From Sphingobium sp. (GTDB lineage Bacteria > Pseudomonadota > Alphaproteobacteria > Sphingomonadales > Sphingomonadaceae), in the NCBI GenBank assembly GCA_035196065.1, contig CP136575.1, forward strand, positions 2,458,769 to 2,522,768: a stretch of 64,000 bases of DNA, in the 5' to 3' direction. Positions within the stretch are counted from its first letter, which is position 1. Every line of letters starts with the position of its first letter. A program made the position numbers and the translations under genes. A model generated the notes under the pieces. It was not told the origin of the DNA and ran no database searches. It was given only the letters and a program-made list of their open reading frames with translations. Of the stretch, positions 41,579 to 51,895 are shown piece after piece.

Positions 41579-42863
41579 GAAACCCGATGTTTGCGTCATG
41601 GGGCTGGGCTATATCGGCCTGCCTACCGCAGCTGTCATAGCAAGATCGGGATGCCGGGTTCTCGGCGTCGATGTGAACAGCAATATAGTCGATACAATCA
41701 ACCGCGGCGAAATCCATATTGAGGAAGTCGATCTGGATGGCCTGGTGCAGGGCGTCGTCCAACGCAAGTTATTGCGCGCATCCACGATGGTTGAACCGGC
41801 GGATGTATTCGTCATAGCCGTGCCGACACCCTGTGGTGATGATCATGCGCCCGATATCAGCTATGTTCTGGCCGCAGCCACCAGCATCGCGGCCGTGCTG
41901 AAAACCGGCGATACGGTGATCGTCGAATCCACCTCCCCCGTTGGCACCACCGACCGGGTGAAAGACCTGATCGCAAAGCTGCGGCCTGACCTCAAGGTTC
42001 CCAGCGTTACGGCGGATACGCCCGATGTCGCCATCGCGTATTGCCCAGAGCGCGTCCTTCCCGGAAAGATCCTTGAAGAACTGATTTCCAATGACCGCTC
42101 GATCGGCGGCATCACACCGCGCTGCGCCCGCAAGGCGCTGACCTTTTACAAGCGGTTCGTGCGCGGCGAGTGTGTTACTACCGATGCCCGTTCGGCAGAG
42201 ATGACCAAGCTGGTCGAAAACGCCTTTCGCGACGTCAACATTGCCTTTGCGAACGAACTGTCGATCGTCGCTGACCAGATGGGGCTGGACGTGTGGGAGG
42301 TGATCCGCCTCGCCAACCGTCATCCGCGTGTCAACATTCTCCAGCCGGGCCCCGGCGTCGGCGGCCATTGTATCGCCGTGGACCCTTGGTTCATCGTCCA
42401 TGGGGCGCCCGACCATACACCGCTGATCCGCGCTGCGCGGGAAGTGAATGACGGCAAGGTTGACCATGTCATCGCACAGGCGAACGCCTTGATAGAGGCT
42501 AATCCTGCCAAGACCATTGGTCTGCTGGGGCTTGCTTTCAAGGCCAATATCGATGATTTCCGCGAGAGCCCGGCGAAGAAGGTGGCGACAGCGCTTGCGC
42601 AAAAATATGGCGCCCGCATCCGCATTGTCGAGCCTTATGCAGCCGCCCTGCCTGTTGAATTTGAAGGCTCAGGCGCACAGTTGACCGACATTGACAGCGC
42701 ATTGCAGGACTGCGGTATACTGATCGCGCTGGTCGATCATGACGCGTTCAAAGCAATTCCGCTGGCCGAAAGGCGCGAGAAGCTGGTTTACGATACGCGC
42801 GGCATCTGGCCCGACCAGCCAGTGATGGCCATCGAAACCGCCTCGCTACGGCTGGCCAGCTAG
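41565..42863 (+). CDS. wecC: UDP-N-acetyl-D-mannosamine dehydrogenase
   Basis: 432 aa. Rossmann start VCVMGLGYIGLPTAAVIARS; STSPVGTTDRV; catalytic Cys in GPGVGGHCIAVDPWFIV; final UDP-binding domain with GLAFKANIDDFRESPA. The GGHCIAVDP variant marks the ManNAc-type dehydrogenase as against the GGSCFPKD of UDP-glucose dehydrogenase downstream. Makes UDP-ManNAcA. Confidence 0.9.
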   Translation: MLVDRKPDVCVMGLGYIGLPTAAVIARSGCRVLGVDVNSNIVDTINRGEIHIEEVDLDGLVQGVVQRKLLRASTMVEPADVFVIAVPTPCGDDHAPDISYVLAAATSIAAVLKTGDTVIVESTSPVGTTDRVKDLIAKLRPDLKVPSVTADTPDVAIAYCPERVLPGKILEELISNDRSIGGITPRCARKALTFYKRFVRGECVTTDARSAEMTKLVENAFRDVNIAFANELSIVADQMGLDVWEVIRLANRHPRVNILQPGPGVGGHCIAVDPWFIVHGAPDHTPLIRAAREVNDGKVDHVIAQANALIEANPAKTIGLLGLAFKANIDDFRESPAKKVATALAQKYGARIRIVEPYAAALPVEFEGSGAQLTDIDSALQDCGILIALVDHDAFKAIPLAERREKLVYDTRGIWPDQPVMAIETASLRLAS

Positions 42864-42929
42864 CGCACTTGCCGCACTTTCCCGCAGCGTCTAAACGCCG
42901 GGCTCAATATATCTTGCGGGGAAGCATCC

Positions 42930-44231
42930 ATGAAAATCGCGATGATCGGCTCGGGCTATGTTGGTCTGGTGTCAGGGGCTTGTTTTGCCGATTTTGGTCA
43001 TGATGTTGTCTGTGTTGACAAGGATCAGGGCAAGATCGACCGGCTGAACGCCAATGTGATGCCGATCTATGAGCCGGGGCTGGATGCACTGGTGAAGAGC
43101 AATGTCGATGCCGGGCGCTTGAGTTTTTCGACAGAACTGGCCAGCGCGGTAAAGGGTTGCGACGCGGTGTTCATTGCGGTCGGCACGCCTTCACGCCGCG
43201 GCGATGGCCATGCCGATCTGAGCTATGTCTATGCTGCGGCAAGAGAGATTGGCGCTGCGATCGATCCCAAGACGGTGGTCGTCACCAAATCGACCGTGCC
43301 CGTCGGCACAGGCGATGAGGTGGAGCGGATCATCCGCGAGGTGCGCCCTGACCTTGAATTTGCCGTTGTCTCCAACCCCGAATTCTTGCGCGAAGGTGCG
43401 GCAATCGGCGATTTCAAACGGCCTGACCGGATCGTTGTCGGCACCGATGTGGAATGGGCCCGCGATGTGATGCGCGCGGTCTACCGTCCGCTTTTCTTGA
43501 ACGAATCGCCGATCCTGTTCACCAGCCGGGCCTCATCCGAACTGATCAAATATGCCGCTAATGCCTTTTTGGCGACGAAGATCACCTTCATCAATGAAAT
43601 GGCTGATCTGTGCGAGAAACTGGGCGCTGATGTGCAGGATGTCTCGCGCGGGATCGGGCTGGATGGCCGCATTGGCGCAAAGTTCCTGCACGCAGGGCCG
43701 GGCTATGGCGGCAGTTGCTTCCCCAAGGATACGCTCGCGCTTTTGAAGACCGCGCAGGACAATGACACGCCGGTGCGGATTGTAGAGGCGGTGGTGCAGG
43801 CAAATGATTTGAGGAAGCGCGCGATGGGCCGCAAGATCGTCAATGCGCTGGGCGGTGATGCGCGCGGCAAGAAAGTCGCGCTTCTGGGTCTCACCTTCAA
43901 ACCCAATACCGATGATATGCGCGATGCGCCGTCGATTGCGATTGTACAGACGCTGATAGATGCCGGTGCCAAGATCAGCGCGCATGATCCCGAAGGCATG
44001 GCGGAAGCCGCCAAGATCATGCCCGAGGTCAGCATGACTGAAAGTGCCTATGCTGCAGCACAAGGTGCCGATGCGATTGCCATTGTCACCGAATGGGATG
44101 CCTATCGCGCGCTTGACCTTGCCAAGCTCAAGGCCGCAATGACGGGCGATGTTCTTGTCGACCTGCGCAACATCTACCGCCCCGAAGAAGGCGCTAAGGC
44201 AGGGTTTGATTATTATAGCGTGGGGCGTTGA
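42930..44231 (+). CDS. ugd: UDP-glucose 6-dehydrogenase
   Basis: 433 aa. Starts MKIAMIGSGYVGLVSGACFA; KSTVPVGTGDEV; active-site Cys in GPGYGGSCFPKDTLAL; GLTFKPNTDDMRDAPS in the C-terminal lobe. Oxidises UDP-glucose to UDP-glucuronate, a precursor for acidic exopolysaccharides (sphingan-type) and for glucuronosyl lipids. A 66-bp gap separates it from wecC. Confidence 0.93.
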   Translation: MKIAMIGSGYVGLVSGACFADFGHDVVCVDKDQGKIDRLNANVMPIYEPGLDALVKSNVDAGRLSFSTELASAVKGCDAVFIAVGTPSRRGDGHADLSYVYAAAREIGAAIDPKTVVVTKSTVPVGTGDEVERIIREVRPDLEFAVVSNPEFLREGAAIGDFKRPDRIVVGTDVEWARDVMRAVYRPLFLNESPILFTSRASSELIKYAANAFLATKITFINEMADLCEKLGADVQDVSRGIGLDGRIGAKFLHAGPGYGGSCFPKDTLALLKTAQDNDTPVRIVEAVVQANDLRKRAMGRKIVNALGGDARGKKVALLGLTFKPNTDDMRDAPSIAIVQTLIDAGAKISAHDPEGMAEAAKIMPEVSMTESAYAAAQGADAIAIVTEWDAYRALDLAKLKAAMTGDVLVDLRNIYRPEEGAKAGFDYYSVGR

Positions 44232-44306
44232 GGCGAAAGCAGGGCTTGATCACATCCAAGTCATAACTTCTTGCACCTCAGCGCGGCTTGGCCAATTGAG
44301 GCCATC

Positions 44307-45212
44307 ATGACGCGTAAATTGACCCATCTCGAACGGCTTGAAGCCGAAGCCATCCACATCATGCGCGAAGTTGTGGCCGAGGCAGAGCGTCCGGTGTTCC
44401 TCTATTCGGTCGGCAAGGATTCGGCGGTGATGCTCCACATCGCGCTGAAGGCCTTTTATCCGGCGCCCCCGCCCTTTCCCTTCCTTCATATCGCGAGCGG
44501 GTGGGATTTCAGGGACCTGCTCGAACTGCGCGACCGGCAAGCTGCGAAATATGGTCTCAATCTAATTGTCCACCACAATGCCGAGGCGGCGGCACAAGGC
44601 ATTGATCCGATCAACAGCCCGACATCGATTTACTCGCAACTGATGCTTACCGACGCTTTGAAAGCCGCGCTCGACGCTGGCGGTTTTGATGCTGCCTTTG
44701 GCGGCGGACGGCGCGATGAAGAGAAAAGCCGCGCCAAAGAGCGCATCTTCTCCTTCCGCACAGCAACGCACAACTGGGACCCCAAAAACCAACGCCCCGA
44801 ATTGTGGAACCTCTACAACGCGCGCAAGAAAAAGGGTGAAAGCATCCGCGTTTTCCCGCTGTCGAATTGGACGGAACTCGATATCTGGCAGTATATATTA
44901 GCCGAAGGTATCGAGATCGTACCGCTTTATTATGCGGCGACGCGGCCTACGGTCGAGCGCGACGGATTGCTTCTGGTTGTCGATGATGATCGCATGCCGC
45001 TGCTCCCGGGCGAAACGCTGGTCGAGCAATCAGTGCGTTTCCGCACGCTGGGCTGCTATCCGCTGACGGGTGCCGTGCCAAGTGAAGCAGCCACCCTGCC
45101 CGAGATCATCCAGGAAATGCTGCTGACGACGACATCCGAACGGCAAGGCCGCGCCGTCGACAAGGATCAATCTGCGACGATGGAGATCAAGAAGCAGGAG
45201 GGCTATTTCTGA
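44307..45212 (+). CDS. cysD: Sulfate adenylyltransferase subunit 2
   Basis: 301 aa from ATG 44307 ([20 protein letters not shown]). PP-loop [20 protein letters not shown], then [20 protein letters not shown] and the C-terminal [20 protein letters not shown] as in all CysD. With CysN it forms APS from ATP and sulfate. Its stop overlaps the cysNC start (TGATG). Confidence 0.94.
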   Translation: MTRKLTHLERLEAEAIHIMREVVAEAERPVFLYSVGKDSAVMLHIALKAFYPAPPPFPFLHIASGWDFRDLLELRDRQAAKYGLNLIVHHNAEAAAQGIDPINSPTSIYSQLMLTDALKAALDAGGFDAAFGGGRRDEEKSRAKERIFSFRTATHNWDPKNQRPELWNLYNARKKKGESIRVFPLSNWTELDIWQYILAEGIEIVPLYYAATRPTVERDGLLLVVDDDRMPLLPGETLVEQSVRFRTLGCYPLTGAVPSEAATLPEIIQEMLLTTTSERQGRAVDKDQSATMEIKKQEGYF

Positions 45213-47143
45213 TGACCCGCCCTGTTTACGAAACCGATGCCTTGATAGCTGAAGATATCGAAGCCTATCTCGAACAGCACCAACACAAGTCGATGCTCCG
45301 CTTCATCACTTGCGGCAGCGTTGATGATGGCAAGTCCACGCTGATCGGTCGGCTGCTATATGACAGCAAAATGATCTTCGAGGATCAACTCGCAAATCTC
45401 GAAAGCGACAGCAAGCGCGTCGGCACGCAAGGCGACGAAATTGACTTTGCCTTGCTGGTCGATGGCCTCGCTGCGGAGCGCGAACAGGGCATCACCATCG
45501 ATGTGGCCTACCGCTTTTTCACCACCGAAAAACGCAAGTTCATTGTCGCCGATTGCCCGGGACATGAACAATATACCCGCAACATGGTCACGGGGGCCTC
45601 GACCGCCGACCTCGCCGTAATTCTAATCGACGCGCGCAAGGGCGTGCTGCCTCAAACACGGCGGCACAGCTATTTGTGCAAGCTGCTCGGCATCCGCAAC
45701 ATCTTGCTGGCCGTCAACAAGATGGACCTTGTCGATTATGGGCAGCCCGTTTTCGACCAGATCGTCAGCGATTACCGCAGTTTTGCCGGATCGATTGGCA
45801 TCACCGAATTTACAGCCATCCCGATTTCGGGGTTCAAGGGCGATAATATCACCTCAGCATCGCCGAACATGCCCTGGTATCAGGGCCCTTCGCTGATCGA
45901 CCATCTGGAAACGGTCGAACTCGACAATGACGGCGAACAGGCCAGTCCGTTTCGCCTGCCGGTACAATGGGTCAATCGCCCCAATCTGGATTTCCGCGGC
46001 TTTGCCGGCCAGATCGCGAGCGGCACGATCTGCAAAGGCGATGCGGTGCGCATATTGCCATCGGGGAAGACCAGCAGCGTCAGCCGCATTGTTACCCTTG
46101 ACGGCGATCTGGACGAGGCCGTCGCCGGCCAGTCGGTAACGATTTGCCTTGCCGATGAAGTTGATTGTTCGCGCGGCAATGTCATTGCCGCTGCCGACGC
46201 TCCGCCGCAAACGGCCGATCAATTCGAGGCCAATCTAGTCTGGATGGCGGACGAGCCGATGATCCCGGGCCGGGCATATTGGCTAAAGCTTGGCACGCAA
46301 ATGGTTTCGGCAACCGTCCAGCAACCGAAATATCAGGTGAACGTCAATGCCGTCGGTAGTTCTGACGAGCAGTTGGCGGCAAAGACGCTCGAACTGAATG
46401 CCATTGGCGTGGCTGTAGTCAACACCGAACGGCAGTTGGTGTTTGAACCCTATAGCGACAATCGCACGCTGGGCGGTTTCATCCTGATCGACAAACTTAC
46501 CAATGCGACGGTAGCCGCAGGCATGCTCAATTTCTCGTTGCGTCGCGCCGAGAACATCCATTGGCAGGCGATAGATATCGACCGCGATGCCCATGCACGG
46601 CAAAAGGGGCAGGAGTCCCGCCTGCTCTGGTTCACCGGCCTTTCAGGTTCGGGCAAATCGACAATTGCCAACCTTGTCGAGAAAAAGCTTTATGCTCTCG
46701 GCAAGCATAGCTTCCTGCTTGATGGCGACAATATCCGCCATGGCTTGAACAAGGACCTTGGTTTCACCGACGCCGACCGCATTGAGAATATTCGCCGCGT
46801 TGGCGAAGTCGCCAAACTGATGACCGATGCCGGGTTGATTGTCCTCACTGCATTCATCTCGCCTTTCCGGGCGGAACGCGAAATGGTGCGGGCGATGCTT
46901 CCGAACGGCGAATTTGCGGAAATTTTCGTCGACACTCCGCTTGAAGTGGCTGAATCGCGCGATGTGAAAGGGCTTTACAAAAAGGCGCGTTCGGGGGCGC
47001 TGAAAAACTTCACCGGGATTGACAGCCCCTATGAAGCGCCGATCAATCCGGATATCCACATCGACACCACAAAGATGAGCCCGGAGGATGCGGCCGAAAT
47101 GATCGTGCAAAAACTCCTCGGAGTATGGAGCCCAGACCTGTGA
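45212..47143 (+). CDS. cysNC: Bifunctional sulfate adenylyltransferase subunit 1/APS kinase
   Basis: 643 aa fusion. Residues about 1-440: EF-Tu-like GTPase CysN with [33 protein letters not shown] and NKMDLVDYG. Residues about 465-643: CysC APS kinase with [20 protein letters not shown] and [16 protein letters not shown]. Generates APS and then PAPS. The PAPS step serves reductive assimilation or sulfation. It overlaps cysQ. Confidence 0.95.
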   Translation: MTRPVYETDALIAEDIEAYLEQHQHKSMLRFITCGSVDDGKSTLIGRLLYDSKMIFEDQLANLESDSKRVGTQGDEIDFALLVDGLAAEREQGITIDVAYRFFTTEKRKFIVADCPGHEQYTRNMVTGASTADLAVILIDARKGVLPQTRRHSYLCKLLGIRNILLAVNKMDLVDYGQPVFDQIVSDYRSFAGSIGITEFTAIPISGFKGDNITSASPNMPWYQGPSLIDHLETVELDNDGEQASPFRLPVQWVNRPNLDFRGFAGQIASGTICKGDAVRILPSGKTSSVSRIVTLDGDLDEAVAGQSVTICLADEVDCSRGNVIAAADAPPQTADQFEANLVWMADEPMIPGRAYWLKLGTQMVSATVQQPKYQVNVNAVGSSDEQLAAKTLELNAIGVAVVNTERQLVFEPYSDNRTLGGFILIDKLTNATVAAGMLNFSLRRAENIHWQAIDIDRDAHARQKGQESRLLWFTGLSGSGKSTIANLVEKKLYALGKHSFLLDGDNIRHGLNKDLGFTDADRIENIRRVGEVAKLMTDAGLIVLTAFISPFRAEREMVRAMLPNGEFAEIFVDTPLEVAESRDVKGLYKKARSGALKNFTGIDSPYEAPINPDIHIDTTKMSPEDAAEMIVQKLLGVWSPDL

Positions 47144-47868
47144 CCGACGCCGAGTTCGCGCATTTCCTTGCCGAAGAGGCAGGCCGGATGCTTCTTATAT
47201 TGCAGCAAACCAGCGGGCTGTCGGGCAAAGAATTAGGAGCCGAGGGCGATCGTGTTGCCAATGATTTTCTGATGGGCATGTTGCGGATGCGACGCCGCGA
47301 CGACGCGATCCTTTGCGAGGAAGAAAAGGATAGTCCGGCCCGGCTATCGGCCAGCCGCGTATGGATCATCGACCCACTAGATGGAACCCGTGAATATGGC
47401 GAAGGCCGCAGCGATTGGGCGGTGCATGTCGGTCTTGCCGTGAATGGCGAGGCCAGCCTTGGCGCTGTTGCCCTGCCCGGTCTTGGTACCACGCTATCGC
47501 CGCTGACACCAATGTTGCTGCAACCGGCCAATCGGCCGCTGAAAATGCTGGTCAGTCGCACCCGCCCGGCAGCCGAAGCAGTGGCCGTCGCCGACTATAT
47601 GAGCGCCGAATTGTTGCCCATGGGGTCGGCAGGTGCAAAGGCAATGGCCGTCGTGCGCGGCGAAGCCGACATCTATCTGCACACCGGCGGCCAATATGAG
47701 TGGGACAATTGCGCTCCAGTCGCTGTTGCGGCTGCGGCAGGACTCCATGTCAGTCGCGTCGATGGATCGTCGCTGCACTACAACAATGCCGATCCCTATC
47801 TTCCCGACCTTCTAATCTGCCGCAAAGAACTGGCAGCCCCGGCATTTGAGGCGCTGGCCGCCAGATAA
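47140..47868 (+). CDS. cysQ: 3'(2'),5'-bisphosphate nucleotidase CysQ
   Basis: 242 aa from GTG 47140 (GTGA overlap with the cysNC stop, GGAG nine bases upstream); an in-frame ATG at 47125 is the alternative. Inositol monophosphatase fold with the metal site [20 protein letters not shown] and the second motif [19 protein letters not shown]. Degrades PAP, the by-product of PAPS use, so it completes the sulfate activation operon. Confidence 0.88.
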   Translation: MTDAEFAHFLAEEAGRMLLILQQTSGLSGKELGAEGDRVANDFLMGMLRMRRRDDAILCEEEKDSPARLSASRVWIIDPLDGTREYGEGRSDWAVHVGLAVNGEASLGAVALPGLGTTLSPLTPMLLQPANRPLKMLVSRTRPAAEAVAVADYMSAELLPMGSAGAKAMAVVRGEADIYLHTGGQYEWDNCAPVAVAAAAGLHVSRVDGSSLHYNNADPYLPDLLICRKELAAPAFEALAAR

Positions 47869-47871
47869 GCG

Positions 47872-49428
47872 TCAATTGACCTGACGTTCATACCCTTCCC
47901 AATAGGGTGCCCGCAAATCCTTACGCAGGATCTTTCCTGATGCGTTGCGCGGCAGTGCCGGAATCACATCGATCGACTTCGGCACCTTGAACCCGGCAAT
48001 GCGTTCGCGTGACCAGTTAATAATGCTGTCGGGGTCGATCGTTGCGCCGGGTTTGGGCACGCAAACGGCCTTGACCGCCTCGCCCCATTTCGGATCAGGA
48101 ACACCGATCACTGCTACCTCCAGAACGTCGGGGTGGCCGTAAATTGCGCTTTCTACCTCGGCCGGATAGACATTCTCCCCACCGGAGATGATCATGTCCT
48201 TCACTCGGTCATGGATGTAAAGATAGCCATCCTCGTCCAAATAGCCCGCGTCGCCGGTCTTGATCCAGCCGCCCTCTGCCATTGTCTTTTCGGTGGCATC
48301 GGGCAGGTTCCAATACCCTGCCATATTGTTCGACGAACGGGTCCACAGTTCGCCTACCTCGCCTGCCGGCATTTCATTACCGGCGGTATCGACAATCTTC
48401 AGTTCAACGCCGGGCAGCGCCTTGCCAGCGCTGCGCATCCGCGCATTGCCATTTGGATCATGATCTTCGGGCGGCAGCATCACGATCGTGCCCGTCGTCT
48501 CCGTCATCCCATAGGCCTGAATGAATTCGCATTTAAACATCAATATGCACTGGCGCAGCAGTTCAAGCGGGATCGGCGCTGCGCCATAAAGGATGTATTT
48601 CAGTCGGCTGAAATCAACGGTCGGGCAGCGCGGATGCTGCAGCAGAATATGGAGCGCAGCGGGAACGATAAAGAGCCTGGTCACGCCGCCCGTTTCAACC
48701 GCATCAAAAAATCCGTCGGGGGTGAATTCGCCCAGGATATAGGCGGGAAGGCCCGACGCGATCGCCATGACTCCAAGCCCGGTGCCGCCGATATGCGCAC
48801 AGGGCATCGCAACCAGCACAACCTCGTCATCTGCCCATTTGGTATAGGCAAGTTCGGCATCATGGGCCTGCTTACGCAGTGCAAACATATTACGGTTGGT
48901 CAGCACAGCACCCTTGGGGTTGCCCGTCGTACCCGACGTATAAAGTTGCAGCACCGCATCGTCTGGACCGGACGCTTCGAATGGCGCACGCGCTGTATTT
49001 TCAATAAGCGCTCGCGCTTCATCAGCGGGAATGACCCGCTCGATATGCTCAACAAGTCCGTCCAAGGCAGTGCCCGCACTTTCGAAACCGGGACCAAAAA
49101 ACAGCATTTTGGCTTGGGTATCGTTGAGAATGAAAGCCCATTCGGGCGCAGCGAGTCGCCAGCCGATCGGTGCCATCACTACGCCAATCCGCGCGGCACC
49201 GTAAAACAGGGTGAAATAAAGATCGCTGTTTTTGCCGATCCAAGCGATGCGATCACCTTTCTGAAGACCCATTGCCAGCAGTGCGGTCGCAACACGCGCC
49301 GTCCGCTCTTCAAGCTCGGCATAATTGTACGCCCGATCCTCCTCGCGCATCGCCAGTCGGCCACCGCGTTCGTCACCCCAATGCGTCAAAAATTCATCAA
49401 AGGTCAGCAGATCCGAAACGTCGGCCAT
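47872..49428 (-). CDS. AMP-forming acyl-CoA synthetase/ligase
   Basis: 518 aa ANL-superfamily enzyme. P-loop LYTSGTTGNPKGAVLTNRNM, A5 QAYGMTETTG, A7-A8 TGDAGYLDEDGYLYIHDRVK and DMIISGGENVYPAEVE, and the catalytic Lys in LPRNASGKILRKDL. Activates a carboxylic acid (probably a fatty or short/medium-chain acid) to its CoA ester. The substrate cannot be read from sequence. Convergent with cysQ (3 bp apart) and preceded, 88 bp upstream of its start, by a perfect 16-bp palindrome. Confidence 0.85.
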   Translation of the reverse strand: MADVSDLLTFDEFLTHWGDERGGRLAMREEDRAYNYAELEERTARVATALLAMGLQKGDRIAWIGKNSDLYFTLFYGAARIGVVMAPIGWRLAAPEWAFILNDTQAKMLFFGPGFESAGTALDGLVEHIERVIPADEARALIENTARAPFEASGPDDAVLQLYTSGTTGNPKGAVLTNRNMFALRKQAHDAELAYTKWADDEVVLVAMPCAHIGGTGLGVMAIASGLPAYILGEFTPDGFFDAVETGGVTRLFIVPAALHILLQHPRCPTVDFSRLKYILYGAAPIPLELLRQCILMFKCEFIQAYGMTETTGTIVMLPPEDHDPNGNARMRSAGKALPGVELKIVDTAGNEMPAGEVGELWTRSSNNMAGYWNLPDATEKTMAEGGWIKTGDAGYLDEDGYLYIHDRVKDMIISGGENVYPAEVESAIYGHPDVLEVAVIGVPDPKWGEAVKAVCVPKPGATIDPDSIINWSRERIAGFKVPKSIDVIPALPRNASGKILRKDLRAPYWEGYERQVN

Positions 49429-49515
49429 TATTAATCCTCTCCCCAGAAAGCCCGAGCCTTGTTCAACCCCGACCCGTTTAATTGGGATGAGTTATCCGGC
49501 CGAGTCAATGCAATG

Positions 49516-49531
49516 TTAAGCGTACGCTTAA
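49516..49531. promoter_or_regulatory. 16-bp perfect palindrome, probable operator
   Basis: TTAAGCGTACGCTTAA, symmetric about the central TA. It lies between the divergent acyl-CoA synthetase (88 bp from its start) and the TonB-like protein gene. The size and shape suit a TetR-type dimer. Regulators of acyl-CoA genes often use such sites, but no such regulator is encoded nearby. Confidence 0.45.
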
Positions 49532-49711
49532 AATTGAGAGCGTTGCCGGAGCGGCAACAATCCGCAGGACCTACCGAATTTAGGTGCCATTTGCCGGTTG
49601 CAGTTGGCAGGATGGTCTGCCTCGTTTATCGAGCCAGTGTTTGCAAGCGCCTAGCCGCGATGCAAAATGCTGATCAGACCTGCCCTCTCCCGTTTCGCGA
49701 AAGGAATTTCC

Positions 49712-50944
49712 ATGTTGCTGCGCATTGCCCTGAGCCTTTCGGCTGCTCTGCTGACCACTGCTGCCATTGCAGAAGATGCGCCCGCCAACCGCGAAATTGT
49801 CGTCATCGGACAGTCGTTGAAAGACACTGAAAGGGCATGGCAGGATTGTATCGCGCGCGGCTGTCCGCCAGATCAGGAAATCCGGGCAGCGCTCGCCCAT
49901 GCGGAGAATCAGTTCATCACCGGCGATTATCGCGATGCCAAGACCACCATCAACAAGACGGTCGGCCGCAATCGCAAGCATGGCGGGCAGTATCCCATCG
50001 AGGTGTCGGATCTCTTCCGCGCCTCCAGCCGCATTTCGGAGCATCTTGGCGAAGCGGATCAATTCCGCCTCGCCGTTCTCGACATGCGCGACACGCTGCG
50101 CGAGGGCCTGACCGAAGGCGATCCGCGCGCAATGGTTGCCCAGATCGAGGTCGGTGACAGCCGCGCCAAGCTTGGATACCCGCGGGAAGCAATCCGCATC
50201 TACCGCGATGTCGCCGAAAAGGCCTTCAAGGCAGGGCAAGCTCGTGTGGGCACCTATGCCGACCTGCGGCGTTACTTGCTTGAATATGCCGTTGCCGATG
50301 AAAGCAATTACAAGGCCGATATGGACAAGGCGCTGGATGGCCTTCAGAAAATGGCCGATGGCCCGCCAGCAGGCGCCGAAGATTTCGGACTAGTCGCTGC
50401 TGTCACCCTCGCGCGTCTCGACCGCAAGGCCGGCAACACAGATTCCACTGCGGCAATCGTCAAGCGTTTTGCTGATCGCGGAGGTGCCAATCGACCGATC
50501 CTGTTGTCGGCGGAACCGATCAAACTGCCCGATACCGCAGGCCTCGACCAAAAAAGCGGCAATGTGCTGGCAATCAGCCAAGGCAATATTGAAGATCGCT
50601 GGATCGATGTCGGCTTCTGGGTCAATGCCAACGGCCTTGTCAGTGATGCCGAGGTGCTCCGTTCTTCGGGCAATAGCCGCTGGTCGAAACTGGTGATCGA
50701 TTCAATCGCATCACGCATTTATGCGCCACTGAAATCCAAGGGCGATGCCGCCGCCCCCGGATTTTACATGATCGAACGCTATACCTTCACCGCCCGCTAC
50801 ATGGACGAAGTAACTGGAACCCGTATCCGCCAGCGTTCACCGGTTCCGCGGATCGAACGGATCGACATCACGCCTGAAAATTACGATCAGCCCTTTGTCG
50901 CTCCCACTAAGACCGCATCGGAAGAGGCAAAGCCGCAGAGCTGA
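49712..50944 (+). CDS. Secreted protein with TonB-like C-terminal domain
   Basis: 410 aa from ATG 49712 (AAAGGAATTTCC upstream). Signal peptide MLLRIALSLSAALLTTAAIA; then a helical repeat-rich middle (about 30-260) with TPR-like units (FITGDYRDAKTTINKTVG, LGYPREAIRIYRDVAEKAF); and a C-terminal domain (about 295-385) with DVGFWVNANGLVSDAEVLRS and SIASRIYAPLK, resembling the TonB C-terminal fold (partner-binding). It lacks the usual TonB N-terminal anchor and Pro-rich spacer. Periplasmic; function unknown. Confidence 0.65.
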   Translation: MLLRIALSLSAALLTTAAIAEDAPANREIVVIGQSLKDTERAWQDCIARGCPPDQEIRAALAHAENQFITGDYRDAKTTINKTVGRNRKHGGQYPIEVSDLFRASSRISEHLGEADQFRLAVLDMRDTLREGLTEGDPRAMVAQIEVGDSRAKLGYPREAIRIYRDVAEKAFKAGQARVGTYADLRRYLLEYAVADESNYKADMDKALDGLQKMADGPPAGAEDFGLVAAVTLARLDRKAGNTDSTAAIVKRFADRGGANRPILLSAEPIKLPDTAGLDQKSGNVLAISQGNIEDRWIDVGFWVNANGLVSDAEVLRSSGNSRWSKLVIDSIASRIYAPLKSKGDAAAPGFYMIERYTFTARYMDEVTGTRIRQRSPVPRIERIDITPENYDQPFVAPTKTASEEAKPQS

Positions 50945-50962
50945 TCGCATACCGGTTCGGGA

Positions 50963-51214
50963 TCAGCCTTCGGCCTCGCGCTCAAACGCGGCTTCACCGC
51001 CGATGCGTGAGGCGATCTTACCGAGCCACACCAGCACGGCCACTGCAATCAGCGTGGCGACCGCGGCATAGGCAAAAAGACCACCAAGGCTATCACCGAG
51101 ATGCATTTCGGCGAGCAGCGCCTTGATTGCCTCATTCCAGGCGAGGGCCGCGGCAAGGCCAAGCGAGGCCGAAGCAAGCGAAATCATCGTCTGGATCATT
51201 GCGCGAGGATTCAT
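50963..51214 (-). CDS. DUF5654 family membrane protein
   Basis: 83 aa with two transmembrane helices (about 10-30 and 44-64). The motif LGLAAALAWNEAIKALL matches the DUF5654 family, known from bacteria and archaea without assigned function. Ribosome site GGAAG shortly before ATG 51214. Confidence 0.7.
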   Translation of the reverse strand: MNPRAMIQTMISLASASLGLAAALAWNEAIKALLAEMHLGDSLGGLFAYAAVATLIAVAVLVWLGKIASRIGGEAAFEREAEG

Positions 51215-51250
51215 GTGATATTCCTTCCGTGAGTTGAACTTCGGAAGGGG

Positions 51251-51895
51251 TTAGTCCGCAAGTCTTTTGTAAAACAATGATAAATTATTAGCCGGCATCT
51301 CCACACGCGCTTCAAGAGCAAAACCGGAATGCGCAGCAAGGGCGTTCATCTGCTCAACAGAGCGAAGCCCCCAAGCCGGATTGCGCGCCTTCAAGCTAAC
51401 GTCGAAGGCCTCGTTGCTTTCGGCGGTTGCAATGCCAGCCTCACGATAAGGGCCGTAAAGATAAAGCGGCGCGCCAGGTGCCAACAATCGCGCAGCACCG
51501 GCAAACAGGCCCTCGCTCGCTTCCCATGGTGCGATATGGGCCATGTTAATGCAGATGATGGCTTCAGCGCGCGTCATTGGCCAATCTGCTGCACTGGCGT
51601 CAATCCGAAGCGGTGACAGAATATTGGGCAAACCGCTCTCACTAGACCACGCCCCAATCGACGCAAGGCCCGCCGGGTCATAGTCACTTGGTTGCCAAGT
51701 CAGATCGGGAAAGGCGGCCGCGAAATGGACAACATGCTCGCCCGTCCCGCTCGCCACTTCGAGCACAACGCCCTTTGCAGGAAGGATATCCCGCAAAACT
51801 GACGCTATTGCCTCACGGTTGCGCTGCGTTGCCGGGGCGATGCGTTTCGCCTCGCCGCCTGCTTCAAGGATGAAGGGTTGCGGTCTTTCGGTCAC
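51251..51895 (-). CDS. DUF938 SAM-dependent methyltransferase-like protein
   Basis: 214 aa. The SAM-binding motif VLEVASGTGEHVVHFAAAFP, then WQPSDYDPAGLASI and INMAHIAPWEASEGLFAGA identify the DUF938 group. Starts at GTG overlapping the gcvPB stop (GTGA), so it is translated with the glycine cleavage operon. Substrate unknown; the link could be use of one-carbon units but may be only positional. Confidence 0.75.
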   Translation of the reverse strand: MTERPQPFILEAGGEAKRIAPATQRNREAIASVLRDILPAKGVVLEVASGTGEHVVHFAAAFPDLTWQPSDYDPAGLASIGAWSSESGLPNILSPLRIDASAADWPMTRAEAIICINMAHIAPWEASEGLFAGAARLLAPGAPLYLYGPYREAGIATAESNEAFDVSLKARNPAWGLRSVEQMNALAAHSGFALEARVEMPANNLSLFYKRLAD

